A stretch of 46,471 nucleotides of DNA. Source: Nemertoderma westbladi (lineage: Eukaryota; Xenacoelomorpha; Nemertodermatida; Nemertodermatidae). Position 1 is the first letter of the stretch. The number at the start of each line of letters is the position of its first letter. Both the position numbers and the translations under genes were made by a program. Below the pieces are notes generated by a model. It saw only the letters and a list, made by a program, of their open reading frames with translations, made no database searches and had not been told where the DNA came from. Below are positions 36,101 through 45,200 of the stretch, one piece after another. The stretch spans positions 1-46,471 of the forward strand of contig JAUCBJ010003817.1 of the NCBI GenBank assembly GCA_032718475.1. Direction: 5' to 3'.

Positions 36101-39100
36101 TTGTGCTGGATTACGCAATGAGGACGGCCACAAAGGGTGAAGACCTGAGAACGCAGAAGTAGTAGATATCCGGCAACTACAGTCACAGACACCGACTTTG
36201 CAGATGACATCGCCCTGCTCTCTAATACCCTAGCAGATGCACAGCTTCTACTAAATAAAGTGGAGAGGGCTGCTAAGGAGGTTGGATTGCATATAAATGC
36301 TACAAAGACCGAATTCATGACCTTTAATGTTGATGGAAACTTGACAACCATTGATAATAATCAACTAAGGAAGGTCGATGACTTCCAGTACCTTGGATCA
36401 TGGATAGAGAGTAGCAAAAAGGACATAGAAGTTAGGAAAGCAAAGGCTTGGGTAGCTCTATCAAAAATGGATATCATCTGGAAATCAGATCTCTCCAGGC
36501 ACCTGAAGACTAAGTTCTTTCGAGCCACAGTGGAAAGTGTATTTTTATATGGGGGTGAGACCTGGACACTGACTAAATCACTTGAACAACGAATTGATGG
36601 TTGCTACACAAGACTACTAAGGGCAGCCCTAAACATCAGCTGGAGACAACACATGACAAACACCGAGCTTTATGGTACAATACCGCCTGTATCAACCACC
36701 CTCCGTGAACGCAGATTAAGATTCTGTGGGCACTGCTGGCGAAGTAAAGACGAGGTCATACCATGTCTGGCAACCAACTCATGGAAAGCGTAGTCGTGGA
36801 CGACCGGCCATATCATATATAGATCAACTTGAAAGGGATACTGAAATTAGGAGAAACGAAATTGCGACAACTATGGAGAATCGGGAAGCCTGGAAGGATC
36901 TCATTTCCACTGTCCGAGTTCGCTCGACCTAGTAGTAGTAGTAGTATTAGTGCGGTAACGAACGACTATTGGCAATGAACGACTATACAATACCGGTACC
37001 GGTATGATTACAAAATGTTTCCAAATTATTAAAAATAATTACTATTAATTAGTTAAGTAAGTCAATATAGCGATGTAATATAAGAGTTAAGATACATTTT
37101 AAATACATAATCACTCCAGTTGATACTCGGGCATTATGGGTACACCTTGGGTACCCATACTTTGACCAATTTCTTTCAAATGAAAAAGGCTTTTATCGCT
37201 TTTTCTATAACAAATATTTGACCTTCTGACAGTAGGATGATAGATAATAATTTTGATTTTGTGTTAGCTAGTACTTTTTTTAGCTAAAGAAAAAAATTAA
37301 ATTTCAAATTTTTGTATAAATGTGAAAATTTGTGAAAAACTTGTGAAAATGACTGTTGTCATGAGAGTTTTTGTTCTAGAACAAATATTTTACCTTCTGT
37401 CGGTAAGATGGTAGCTAGTAATTTTGATTTTGTGTTAGCCAGTACTTTTTATAAGATATTAAAAAAATAAAACTTATTTAGGACATTAAACACAAAGCTG
37501 TGTTGGTGTGTTATAAGTTCTAGATTCAAAATACTGCAGTTTCTAAGAGGTCTAATCATTTAAAATTACGGTTTATTTAATAAGGGTTGTATGATGATTT
37601 CTGTACTATTTAATTTTTTTTCCAAAAAATGTTCTAAAACAAAAATATGTGTTCTAGAACAAAAATGTTTATCAAAATGTATAGCTAGCAAATCTTCTAT
37701 AGCATTTATAAAAAAAATAGCAAGAACTAGCTACTGTAATATAAAAAATCTGGTCAATTGGTACCCAAGGTGTACCAATGCCGATACTCGTTCGCTGCTT
37801 GATCTTGATTGATAGAAAGACAGCGCGTTCTAACTCTTAAATAAAGGCTAGAGTTCCGTATGCAGTCGCATTTGATATTAATTAATTAAATTATGTACTT
37901 TTTGCATAGTAATATTACCACCGACTTCATTGCAACATTTTTCAAAAAAAATATTGTCTATACAGTATACTGTAATATATAATATCTAATCGACTAGCAA
38001 AAAAAAAGCAAACAGTCGGCCGAAGCCGGAGGCGACCCGAAGGCTCTCCTATTTCGATAGCTGCTACCCGAGGGTAGGGGTGGGCTTGTTTTAATTTTTT
38101 GATAAATGATTTATTAGGCGCTACATTTTATGGTTGCTAGTGTTTTTTTTACTAGCTAGTATCTTTTGTAATTATAAAAAATGTGAAAACATTGTTGCAT
38201 TTCAGGTTTTAACTGTTGCAGAATATATTAATGACCAAAAATAGTGATAGCATTATAGCAGTTTACATTTTTTGCATGGTAAAAATGATTTATGTTCTAA
38301 AAAATGTAGTATTTTTTAATTACTAGCCATTTTAAATATGAAAAATGTCTAGCTATATGCTCTAGAGCATTATATTTTTTATTTTATTTATGATCTAGAA
38401 TAGTGTATAATAATTATATTTTGATCTAGAACTCTACATTGTTGCCCTGGTAACAATGATTTATGTTTTGAAAATGCGACTGCATACGGAACTGTTCCCT
38501 AAATAAATAATTAAAATGCAGTTGTTCCCAAAGTAAATTTTAATGGAAAATCATTATGTCCTCCTCAACTCATGAATGCTGAGCCTCTGTGAAATTTAAA
38601 TTAATATATGTTCTAGAATATTTATGATGTAAGTATAGGTAAAGAATGCAGGATATCATTATTTCTTTGTTTGTTTTTGGTTTGTTTTTTGCATCATATA
38701 GGTAATCTAATTTAATCTGTGAGTGACTCGCATCATATAGGTAATCTAATTTAATCTGTGAGTGACTCCACCAGTGTCTGTACGCTGTAAGTAACCCGCA
38801 TGGAATACTGTTTAGTGAAAGTCGGTCCGCACACTTTCTCTAACCATTTCCTGAAGTCGACCTTGCTTCGTTGCAATAAAAGGAACTTAGAGACCAATTG
38901 ATAGGCCTTCGTGTAACCGTGACTTTTGAGTTTTCGAGCAAATGTCTGGCCGATTCCCAGCACCATACTAACACCGTAGCTACCAGTAACTCTCCGAATC
39001 TTGCGGTTACGGTTACGTATTGCTAAATGATTCAGATTACCTGAGACTGGGACATTTCGAAGTTGTCTCCCAGACATACTTTTCATATCCTACTGTAATA

Positions 39101-42100
39101 ATCGTTATGTATCGTTACCCTCAAAAACAATTAGAGAAATTAAAGTAAGAAAACACAATTCTAGAACATATTTAACTAACTAATAACTTACTACTAAGGA
39201 GGCAGGATTTACGAAATTATACAGTAGTTATAATAATATTTTATACGATATTTGACGACCGGGTCATTGACCCCGATGCCCCTCATACAGTATGTGGTTC
39301 ATCCAGTAGCATCTATCCTTCTGTATTAGACGCCGAAACTCAGAAAACAATAAATATAATGGCACCTGTGCTCTCCGGCAAGCAGACCCCAGTAGATGGT
39401 GTACCATGACCTACACCTATAGGGTGTATTCTGCTCCTGAGTACTCAATGACCGTTAGAGCGATTGGCTTGTAAATGGACAAAGCCTTACAACTCCATCA
39501 TGGGTTGGATGAGGGCGCGTCTGTAATCTTGAGAGCGACATATACCTCTGCCGTGCAATGTAAAACGACCGCAACCCACAAAAAGTCATTTCGAGTAAAA
39601 CGCAAATTAGTGCTTGCCTTCAGATTGTTGGTTTACAATGTCCGTAAATTACTAATTTTTTATAACCCTAAGCAATTGGAGGTGGGAAATTTTTCTACGT
39701 GATAATTTTTCACGTTTCATTAATATTTTGACTTCAGGGTAATTTTGTGTACTTGCGGTCTTTTGCATTATACAACCTGTATGTAAATACATATTTAAGA
39801 CACATATTTCAAAAAATCGTGTGTGCGTTTTCTTATTATCTATGCAATGACAAAACACCGCAAGTCTTGTTGACTTACGGTTTTTTTTGCATAAATTTAA
39901 GTGACTTACGGTCTTTTTCCTTTGTAACACTATACATATGTTGTGACGTACGGCCTTTCTACATTGCTTATCTCGAAAACTAGAGTAGATACGGTGTGGG
40001 GCGAGCCACGAAGTGAGTGAGCCTTAGCGTAGTGGTACCATTAATCAACCTGTCGTTCTGTCGTTCTGTCGTGTTCAATTTTAAGCGTTAATAACTCGGC
40101 CAATCTTTGATGAAATCTATCCAAACTTGGTACACATGTTGTTTGGCAAAAGTTTAGAAATTTTCCAATTAGAATTTCCGTGTGGCCTTCGAGAAGCTAA
40201 GATAATAGCAGTTAATTAGTTAATTAAGTTGATTACGGTAAAAACACCATTTTCAACCTGCCTTTTAAAGGAAATTAATTGTTTTACAGTATAAGATTTA
40301 AATAATTATACTTAAAAATTATACAGATGTAATCCACATACGCCATTCTATTATAGTTTTTAATTAGTTCAAGTGATTTGCTTTAATAATTGTGTCTTTA
40401 ATTGATCTAAAGTAATTAAAACGGAAATTAAATACTAATTAAATAATTATTATAATTAATATTATAACTAAATTAAATTAAATACTGCTCATTTATTGGC
40501 TAACATGCTGGTACGATGGAAGGATGTGTGTGTAAGGCAGCTAGTTGCTGGGAATGATTATTGGTCAAGTCTCTGCTGGTGTGGAGCTAGCTGGGAGTTG
40601 TGGCTGTAGACTAACCAGAGAGGAATAGTAATAGGCAACCAGTATTGCTATTCCAGCCCAGACAGCATTCTTTAAATCCACTATAAATGTTGTATTGCTA
40701 TCTCAGGTAAATGACAAATATAATAACATAAATACAATCCATGGCATGGCTGTTGTAGGCTTCGGAAATAGTTTATTCCACAATGTATATGTCTGTTTAT
40801 TCTTTAATTGAATTTTTGCAAAGTAGTAAAATTAATGTTCTTAAAAATAATATTATTATTTTATATGTAACCTAGGAAATTAGCTACATTTTTTCGCTGC
40901 AGTTTTAAGAGTGTACATTGATTTAATATTATTTCAATACCCATATTACTACATCGGCATAAGATGCGTTGGCGTTGTATCACACATCTCCACATAGATG
41001 TATCAGCAGTTACTCGCACAGTTTCGAAACTTCGCATAGTTATAACTGTATAAAGATCGTCAGTTTACGTTTAGGGAAAATATTTTATGACAAAACAGGA
41101 CAAGCGACGAGCGCAACGAGGCATATAATGAAGACGAGTACTGCGTTGACTAAATTATTATATAAACCACCTGGCTTCACATATTGATCGCATCCCTAGT
41201 TATTATTATTATAAAGATCGTCCTAGCCTGCGTTTAAAGAAATATATTTAAATACAAAACAGGACGAACGCAAAGAGGCTTATCATGAAAACGAGTACTG
41301 CGTTTATTATATTCCTATAAACCACCTGGCTTTGCATATTCAACGTGCGATTGGAAATAAGTTCGTGCTACCCTTCCGTGGGTGGTAGATGTTGCGGTTA
41401 TGTATTGGTGGTTGGGAAGGGTGGGGGGGGGATATTAAAAGGGGTGAACACGTACTGTCCCCCTTTCTTTGATTGATTGGTGGTGTGGGTAAATTTCTCA
41501 AAACCTGATTTTGTGATACAGTCGCTCAATTTTAATTTGTATCTAATAACTGGGCATCGTGCTGCGCGAAGGCCCCACGAACGTGTTCTTGATTATACCA
41601 TTAGATAGAGCGCATTTTTTAGACCCAGAAAAGGTGTAAAGTGAATTATGGAAAAATGCGAATGGCGGTGATTTTACATTGCAGGGCAGACCTGCTTCAG
41701 GGCCTCACGCACTAAGAGGAGGTGCATGCGTGGCCGTTCCGTTTGCTGTCAATTTTCACGGCAGATTGAATTTGCCGTTAATTTTCACGGCAGAAGTTCA
41801 CAGCCGATTGAATTTGCCGTCTGCAGTACTTACGATAATATACTTTTTGTTACGCCTACAGAGGCAGTACTTACGATAATATACTTTTTGTTACGCCTAC
41901 AGAGGCAGTACTTACGATAATATACTTTTTGTTAGGCCTACTGCTGCAGTACTTACGATAATATACTTTTTGTTACGCCTACAGAGGCAGTACTTACGAT
42001 AATATACTTTTTGTTACGCCTACAGAAGCAGTACTTACGATAACATACTTTTTGTTACTCCTACAGAGGCAGTACTTACGATAATATACTTTTTCATCCT

Positions 42101-44942
42101 CCCTGTCTTTTGAAAACGATTCATCGTCATCTTAGGAAAACAAATTAATAAAACAAAATATACAATGTGGCAATTTTATTCAATAAAATAAATACAACGC
42201 ACCGTACAAGCGAAAATTAAAACACTTTGAAGATATAAAAGTATACATCACTAACATCATCCGCCAGGGCCAAAAAATGTCTACTAGTTATAAAAATAAA
42301 TTCTTAATATTCCCTTCAACCCACCCTTGTTAATGTTTACATAATAATGCACACGATACCTACCAAATAATTCACAACAACCAATAAGATCTTTAATTTC
42401 GCCCGAACGAAAATTATGAAGCCCGAAGTCAGTCAGTTGCAAAGTCCATCTACTGTTGACAACGCAGTTAGATGACTTCAAGTTTCCATGAGTTTCAATG
42501 TCAGTTGTTGACAAAAACGCCAATCCGTTGAGCATATCATAAATTAAAGAGGACCTAAACATATCGTCTAATTTTATCTCAGGATTTTCCAGTATGTCCT
42601 ATAAAAAAAATATTATATAACCCGATCGATATTTAATTATTTTAGAATAAAATAAAGCGAGATTTTTTTAGTCAGAGTTTATCCTTTTTTGTCCGATTTT
42701 GTTTTTTTTTTTGTTCCATTTTTTTTTAATAATAACTTTCCGCCCGTTTAGCTTTCAAACCGTTTAATAATAGAATGCAATACCCCCCCCCCCCTCCCCC
42801 CCTACCCGAACGGGTATTAAAGTGGGTGTGGTGTATGGGGTTGGTTTATTGTTTTGGTTAGGGGGTTGGGTTAGGCCTAGGACTACGTATGTTTACGATT
42901 ACGATTTCTGGAATGGTAGATTGTTGTTGTTGATTTCACTAACCCAACTAACCAAGCCAACCCAACAAATCCAATCCCAGCCAAACCAACCAATAATGGC
43001 AAGTAGAGATTGGAATTCACTAGCTGCCATATAAAATAATAACAAAGTGCTTCTGAATAATCAAACACAAATAAACGAACAAAGTAAAGAAAAATAAGTA
43101 AAAGAAAAGCAAAGAAACCTGATAAAAATTAAAAAAAACTGATGTAATGAGTAAAATAAACGGAAAGTAGAAGTTTATCTCTTCATAAATACATTATTCG
43201 GGCCATGTGAAGTATACCAGACTTTCTATCTGTTGTTATATTTCACTTTTCATTTAGCCTCCATGTAAAGAATACCAGATTTTCACTACAACCAACATGT
43301 AAAAGCTTCTGTGGGATATAACTGGCCCCTTTGCTTCGCAATCCAGTTTCCCCCCAGGCGCTGGAATACTCTAAAAAAGGTTCTCTAACTGTATATATAT
43401 TCCCCTCGCCCGCAAGGTACCGTTACAGGTGTTTTAACGGACATAAAAGTCATTCTGCTATATACGTGTTTTAGCGGACATGGTAAGGCAAAAAACCCGC
43501 AATACGGCAAATACTTTTACACAGCTTAGTCGTGATGATTCAGATTACGAATTCTAACAGCTGGTTGCTTAAATGGAAACAGCCATTGGACGCATGGTTC
43601 TTTGTTTGGCTTCAGCCAATCAGAGCGATTCTCTCTGTCGATGTGGAGCTTTGAGCCGATCATACTGGGATTGTTCAGTCTTACAGTTTTTTACTGATAC
43701 TTTGTTGTTATTGCTGTCTAAGCCAGAAACAACGGCTCTAGAAAGAAACATTAGTAGGCTTAAGATTATAGAGCGTATGACTGTTATCGGTTCATAACAA
43801 CTCACATATCGGTCCATATCAATGCATATCACTGTACATATCGGTTCATATCATATCTTAACCTACCGTCTTAATGTTTTACTGTTGTCATATCTTATAT
43901 CAGTGGATTGAATATTATTTGGAGAACATTTATAAAGAACCCAAATTTCCCAATTTTCTTGATACACTACAGGTTAGAGAGGCGGGTTATATATATAGCG
44001 ATTGCGACTTATATTATTGTGGTGTGTATTGAATTTAATGCTATTTGATAAGCCCTACATGAGTCCGTTGCTATTCTCTTTATATATGATAAAATTCATT
44101 GACGGTCGGCAAATTAGTGAGCAGTATTGTGCGTTACCGGTAGTGTGCATGATTGTGGCTGATAACTAAGCATTTCCTAAAGAATGCGCCTCATACGTGA
44201 ATCATAAGCCTTACCGACTTACCGTTGTGATTAGTATAAGTCATATCTCTGTTTACTTAGATAGAGCGCCACGTCCTAAAGGAACTGTTAATATTTCCCG
44301 AAAGTGAATAATATTAGTCAGAAATTAATTATTAACGATCAATCGAATAATACAATACCGTAAGCTTCACTGCAATAATAATCTAAGCCGACAGAATCCA
44401 GTCTCCCGGGATTATCCAGCGGGTGAATGGACGCGCACTAGGCTGGCTTCTGCTAATGTTGTGTTTATTGGTATTAAATATTTGTCATCTTCTAAAGTAT
44501 ATTTATAAATCAAAAGACATATAAATTTTGGCAGGTTAAACTGCTGAAGGTCTTCAAAAGCGCGTACACAACATTTAAAGAAATAAGCGCTATAAATTAA
44601 AACGCTTAATAAGGAGAAATTTTGAAAAATACAAATTCTTCATATATAAAATTCCAACAAAATTTCGAACGAAAAGTGAAACCCTGGTATTAGTGGTACT
44701 CTTCACATAGGCGCATTTTGTTGTATAAAATAAAATTAAATACATTTGAAAATACATTTAATCAATAGTTTTACAGTTACTGTATAGCTATTCAGACCCT
44801 ACTGTTGAACACAAACCTGTAGACTCCCTCTGCTCGCGTACTCGGTTAATATACATATATGTGGCGGGTCTATGCAGGCCCCGACGAACGGGCAGATGTT
44901 ATTGTGTTTGATTTGGTGAATATGCATCAGTTCTTTTCTAGT
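24083..44942 (-). CDS. Receptor guanylyl cyclase B, kinase-homology to C-terminus (gene span, 10 visible exons)
   Basis: Exons in transcript order: 44942-44817, 42598-42364, 28947-28795, 28645-28468, 27783-27643, 27245-27122, 27027-26889, 25415-25311, 25056-24832, 24168-24083. All junctions are GT/AG and phases agree, giving 503 codons plus stop. The domain order is that of single-pass receptor guanylyl cyclases. A kinase-homology domain has HGNLKSSNC in place of the HRD loop (pseudokinase) and a retained TDFGL. It is followed by a dimerisation coiled coil (VEERTGML...[10 protein letters not shown]) and a complete cGMP-forming cyclase domain with guanine-selecting Glu and Cys. The extracellular and transmembrane parts, and the start of the kinase-homology domain, must lie upstream beyond the window. 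The gene is convergent with its paralogue cyclase A. Confidence 0.9.
24832..25056 (-). CDS. Cyclase B exon: end of cyclase domain
   Basis: Encodes [20 protein letters not shown] to TYWLLG. It is identical at every base to cyclase A exon 16475-16699, unlike all other exon pairs. Splice sites CTACACCAG/GTTCAG and CTGG/GTAAGA are the same. Confidence 0.95.
25311..25415 (-). CDS. Cyclase B exon: cyclase domain up to RIGIHS
   Basis: 105 nt. It encodes [17 protein letters not shown] and QLRIGIHSG, with acceptor TTTCAATAG/GTGAAA and donor TTCGG/GTAAGT. It aligns with 8828-8932 but differs at many bases. Confidence 0.9.
25430..26413. repeat. 19-bp AT-rich satellite, about 50 units
   Basis: The unit TACCACATATATTATATTA repeats head to tail, with variants TACACCACATATATAATAT and a TTTTTATTATACC form that recurs. 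It fills most of a cyclase B intron inside the cyclase domain. Confidence 0.95.
26414..26888. other. Remainder of a cyclase B intron
   Basis: AT-rich; nothing is recognised. Confidence 0.4.
26889..27027 (-). CDS. Cyclase B exon: central cyclase domain
   Basis: 139 nt. It encodes [19 protein letters not shown], then [18 protein letters not shown] and RNGNLHA. It carries the guanine-contacting Glu and the second metal Asp. Confidence 0.93.
27122..27245 (-). CDS. Cyclase B exon: start of cyclase domain
   Basis: 124 nt. It encodes [16 protein letters not shown] and [17 protein letters not shown], with acceptor CATGTAG/GTTTGT and donor GAG/GTAATG. Confidence 0.93.
27643..27783 (-). CDS. Cyclase B exon: dimerisation coiled coil
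   Basis: 141 nt. It encodes [20 protein letters not shown], then [16 protein letters not shown] and LLNRMLPK. This is the signalling helix that couples the kinase-homology domain to the cyclase dimer. No equivalent was found for cyclase A. Confidence 0.92.
27928..27960. repeat. Perfect 15-bp inverted repeat with 3-nt loop
   Basis: ATCAACTCACGACTA, loop TTA, then its exact reverse complement. It lies in the cyclase B intron just upstream of the coiled-coil exon. Confidence 0.9.
27961..28467. other. Cyclase B intron
   Basis: Positions 28010-28340 look like interspersed-repeat debris; no coding exon is seen. Confidence 0.35.
28468..28645 (-). CDS. Cyclase B exon: C-lobe end of kinase-homology domain
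   Basis: 178 nt. It encodes IIDTILGN-type sequence, then [20 protein letters not shown] and [17 protein letters not shown], the usual W/C-x5-RP end of the kinase-homology domain. Donor GGACA/GTAAGT. Confidence 0.9.
28795..28947 (-). CDS. Cyclase B exon: kinase-homology domain, APE/GDVYSFG region
   Basis: 153 nt. It encodes [13 protein letters not shown] and [27 protein letters not shown] matches the APE-like motif, and [10 protein letters not shown] is a receptor-cyclase hallmark. Confidence 0.93.
30201..30517. repeat. 158-bp tandem duplication
   Basis: Two nearly identical copies begin TCTCTGTGTTCGAACTC at 30201 and 30359. Each ends in GGTACCGGTAC and TAGGCCTATA palindromic motifs. Confidence 0.85.
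31321..31985. repeat. 63-bp minisatellite, about 10 units
   Basis: The unit is built from GGGTGATCTTCCACAGTAAA, CCCTTCCACTCTGTTTCCTA and AAGGAATGCCTGTTCACCAC. It lies directly beside the tail of a SINE. Confidence 0.9.
31990..32152 (-). mobile_element. tRNA-derived SINE
   Basis: On the - strand the head has an A-box TGGTCTAGTGGTGACAT and a B-box GGTTCGATCTC, similar to a tRNA-Glu-type leader. A unique body with TGGGCACTGTGCTTTAAATG follows, ending near GGTTGGTAAAGGGGAACC. Confidence 0.6.
34386..34735 (-). pseudogene. LINE reverse-transcriptase fragment, inverted relative to the next LINE
   Basis: The - strand frame includes [19 protein letters not shown] (RT motif A), [13 protein letters not shown] and [14 protein letters not shown]. 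The expected GVLQGD motif is degraded to GALHHPK. It is a dead fragment of a different LINE copy that abuts the next LINE tail to head. Confidence 0.7.
35182..36162 (+). pseudogene. Reverse transcriptase open frame of the RTE-like LINE
   Basis: 326 codons with RT motifs through [10 protein letters not shown]. The frame breaks before the catalytic FADD, which resumes in another frame at about 36190. Confidence 0.85.
36260..36793 (+). pseudogene. C-terminal part of the RTE-like LINE
   Basis: This frame follows [10 protein letters not shown]. It includes [26 protein letters not shown] and [11 protein letters not shown], the typical region after the RT palm. It is frameshifted again near 36770. 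Confidence 0.8.
37120..37795. mobile_element. Element with long imperfect terminal inverted repeats
   Basis: The left end carries GGGTACACCTTGGGTACCC and TTTGACC; the right end carries the inverse, GGTCAAT then GGTACCCAAGGTGTACC. A roughly 85-bp segment (37205-37290) is repeated inside at 37375-37460. No transposase is seen, so this is probably a MITE. Confidence 0.55.
37852..38493. mobile_element. MITE with perfect terminal inverted repeats
   Basis: AGTTCCGTATGCAGTCGCAT (37852-37871) is repeated as its exact reverse complement at 38474-38493. The 642-bp interior is AT-rich with a GC-rich island at 38015-38080 (GCCGAAGCCGGAGGCGACCC). No clear target-site duplication is visible. Confidence 0.7.
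38693..38766. repeat. Direct 39-bp duplication at the end of the BAF-like gene
   Basis: GCATCATATAGGTAATCTAA and TTTAATCTGTGAGTGACTC occur twice back to back. The stop codon of the BAF-like frame lies in the copy nearest the gene. Confidence 0.85.
38751..39086 (-). CDS. BAF-like protein (barrier-to-autointegration factor family), intronless
   Basis: 111 codons. Residues 33-105 align along the BAF fold: a helix-hairpin-helix around [17 protein letters not shown] (42-58), then [13 protein letters not shown] (59-71), then [10 protein letters not shown] (78-87). Canonical BAF is 89 residues with GIGEVLGKKL, DKAY..LGQFLVL and FREWL..TCG at the same spacing. BAF dimers bridge double-stranded DNA and bind LEM-domain nuclear-envelope proteins. 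Here the usual short N-terminus is replaced by a longer basic one (MSGRQLRNV...RNRNRKIRR), and the last 20 residues differ strongly. The gene is nested in a 13.4-kb intron of cyclase B on the same strand, with no intron of its own, which suggests a retroposed or transposon-carried copy. Translation may start at Met1 or Met4. Confidence 0.75.
   Translation of the reverse strand: MKSMSGRQLRNVPVSGNLNHLAIRNRNRKIRRVTGSYGVSMVLGIGQTFARKLKSHGYTKAYQLVSKFLLLQRSKVDFRKWLEKVCGPTFTKQYSMRVTYSVQTLVESLTD
39087..42363. other. Cyclase B intron, right half
   Basis: Contents include repeat debris near 40000-40200 and an imperfect tandem duplication of about 160 bp (41050-41345, both copies sharing AAAACAGGAC, GAGTACTGCGTT and AAACCACCTGGCTT). 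A 41-bp minisatellite follows. No gene is recognised. Confidence 0.45.
41822..42095. repeat. 41-bp minisatellite, about 7 units
   Basis: The unit is GCAGTACTTACGATAATATA then CTTTTTGTTACGCCTACAGAG. It lies about 270 bp from a kinase-homology exon of cyclase B. Confidence 0.9.
42364..42598 (-). CDS. Cyclase B exon: kinase-homology domain, catalytic-loop region
   Basis: 235 nt. It encodes [14 protein letters not shown], then [20 protein letters not shown] and DFGLHNF. The loop HGN instead of HRD marks a pseudokinase, as in all receptor guanylyl cyclases. Acceptor TTTTATAG/GACATA, donor TTTG/GTAGGT. Confidence 0.95.
42599..44816. other. Cyclase B intron
   Basis: It contains a C-rich run (42783-42804) and low-complexity AACC-rich DNA (42940-43000). 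The open frame at 43573-43797 has no family resemblance. Confidence 0.4.
44817..44942 (-). CDS. Cyclase B exon: kinase-homology domain N-lobe
   Basis: 126 nt, phase 0 at both ends. It encodes [20 protein letters not shown], then [20 protein letters not shown] and LQ. Acceptor ACTTATTTCAG/ACTAGA, donor CTACAG/GTTTGT. CILTEY-(x)2-RGSLQ is diagnostic of receptor guanylyl cyclases. An open frame continues upstream to 45020, but the strong acceptor marks the real exon start. Confidence 0.93.
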
Positions 44943-45051
44943 CTGAAATAAGTTTAATTTCATGTTTATTACTGTGTCAAATGACACAGAAATAGTGAAG
45001 TTAAGTCCAGCCATTGTCAAGGTAATAAATACAATTATATAAAATTGTTAC

Positions 45052-45078
45052 ATTTTTTTTAATACAAAGATTTTTATT
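45052..45078 (-). promoter_or_regulatory. Polyadenylation signal and A-tract of the MRG15-like gene
   Basis: On the - strand AATAAA (45078-45073) is followed 12 nt later by eight A residues (45060-45053). This could be the transcript end, or the remains of a retroposed poly(A) tail. Confidence 0.45.
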
Positions 45079-45200
45079 TAAAAACTACAAAAAAACAAAG
45101 TAAGTTGGAAATGATTATGATTAATTTAACAAACTGCAACAGAGATACTATATTATAGAGCGTATATATTAAAGTTTGTAGTACAGACTACAGAGTTCAA

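Larger units (their letters stand above)
34740..36949 (+). mobile_element. 5'-truncated RTE-like LINE, frameshifted
   Basis: It begins inside the endonuclease end ([20 protein letters not shown], then [10 protein letters not shown]). It continues through a linker (34958-35284 frame) and then the RT (35182-36162 frame: [41 protein letters not shown]). [10 protein letters not shown] and a C-terminal HC-type region ([35 protein letters not shown]) follow. At least four frame changes (near 34870, 35200, 36150 and 36770) make it inactive. The 3' end is GTCCGAGTTCGCTCGACC with a (TAG)n tail to about 36949. Confidence 0.9.

Noticed and set aside
34386-36949. Twin-priming 5' inversion of a single LINE
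   Set aside because: The inverted part encodes RT motif A of a different family rather than the endonuclease expected upstream of the plus-strand part.
43573-43797. 74-codon frame on + and overlapping 70-codon frame on -
   Set aside because: No recognisable domain, and the frames overlap on both strands within a cyclase B intron.
44943-45020. Extension of the cyclase B exon upstream to an ATG at 45020
   Set aside because: A strong acceptor (ACTTATTTCAG) lies at 44943-44954 and the extra residues do not resemble the kinase-homology domain.
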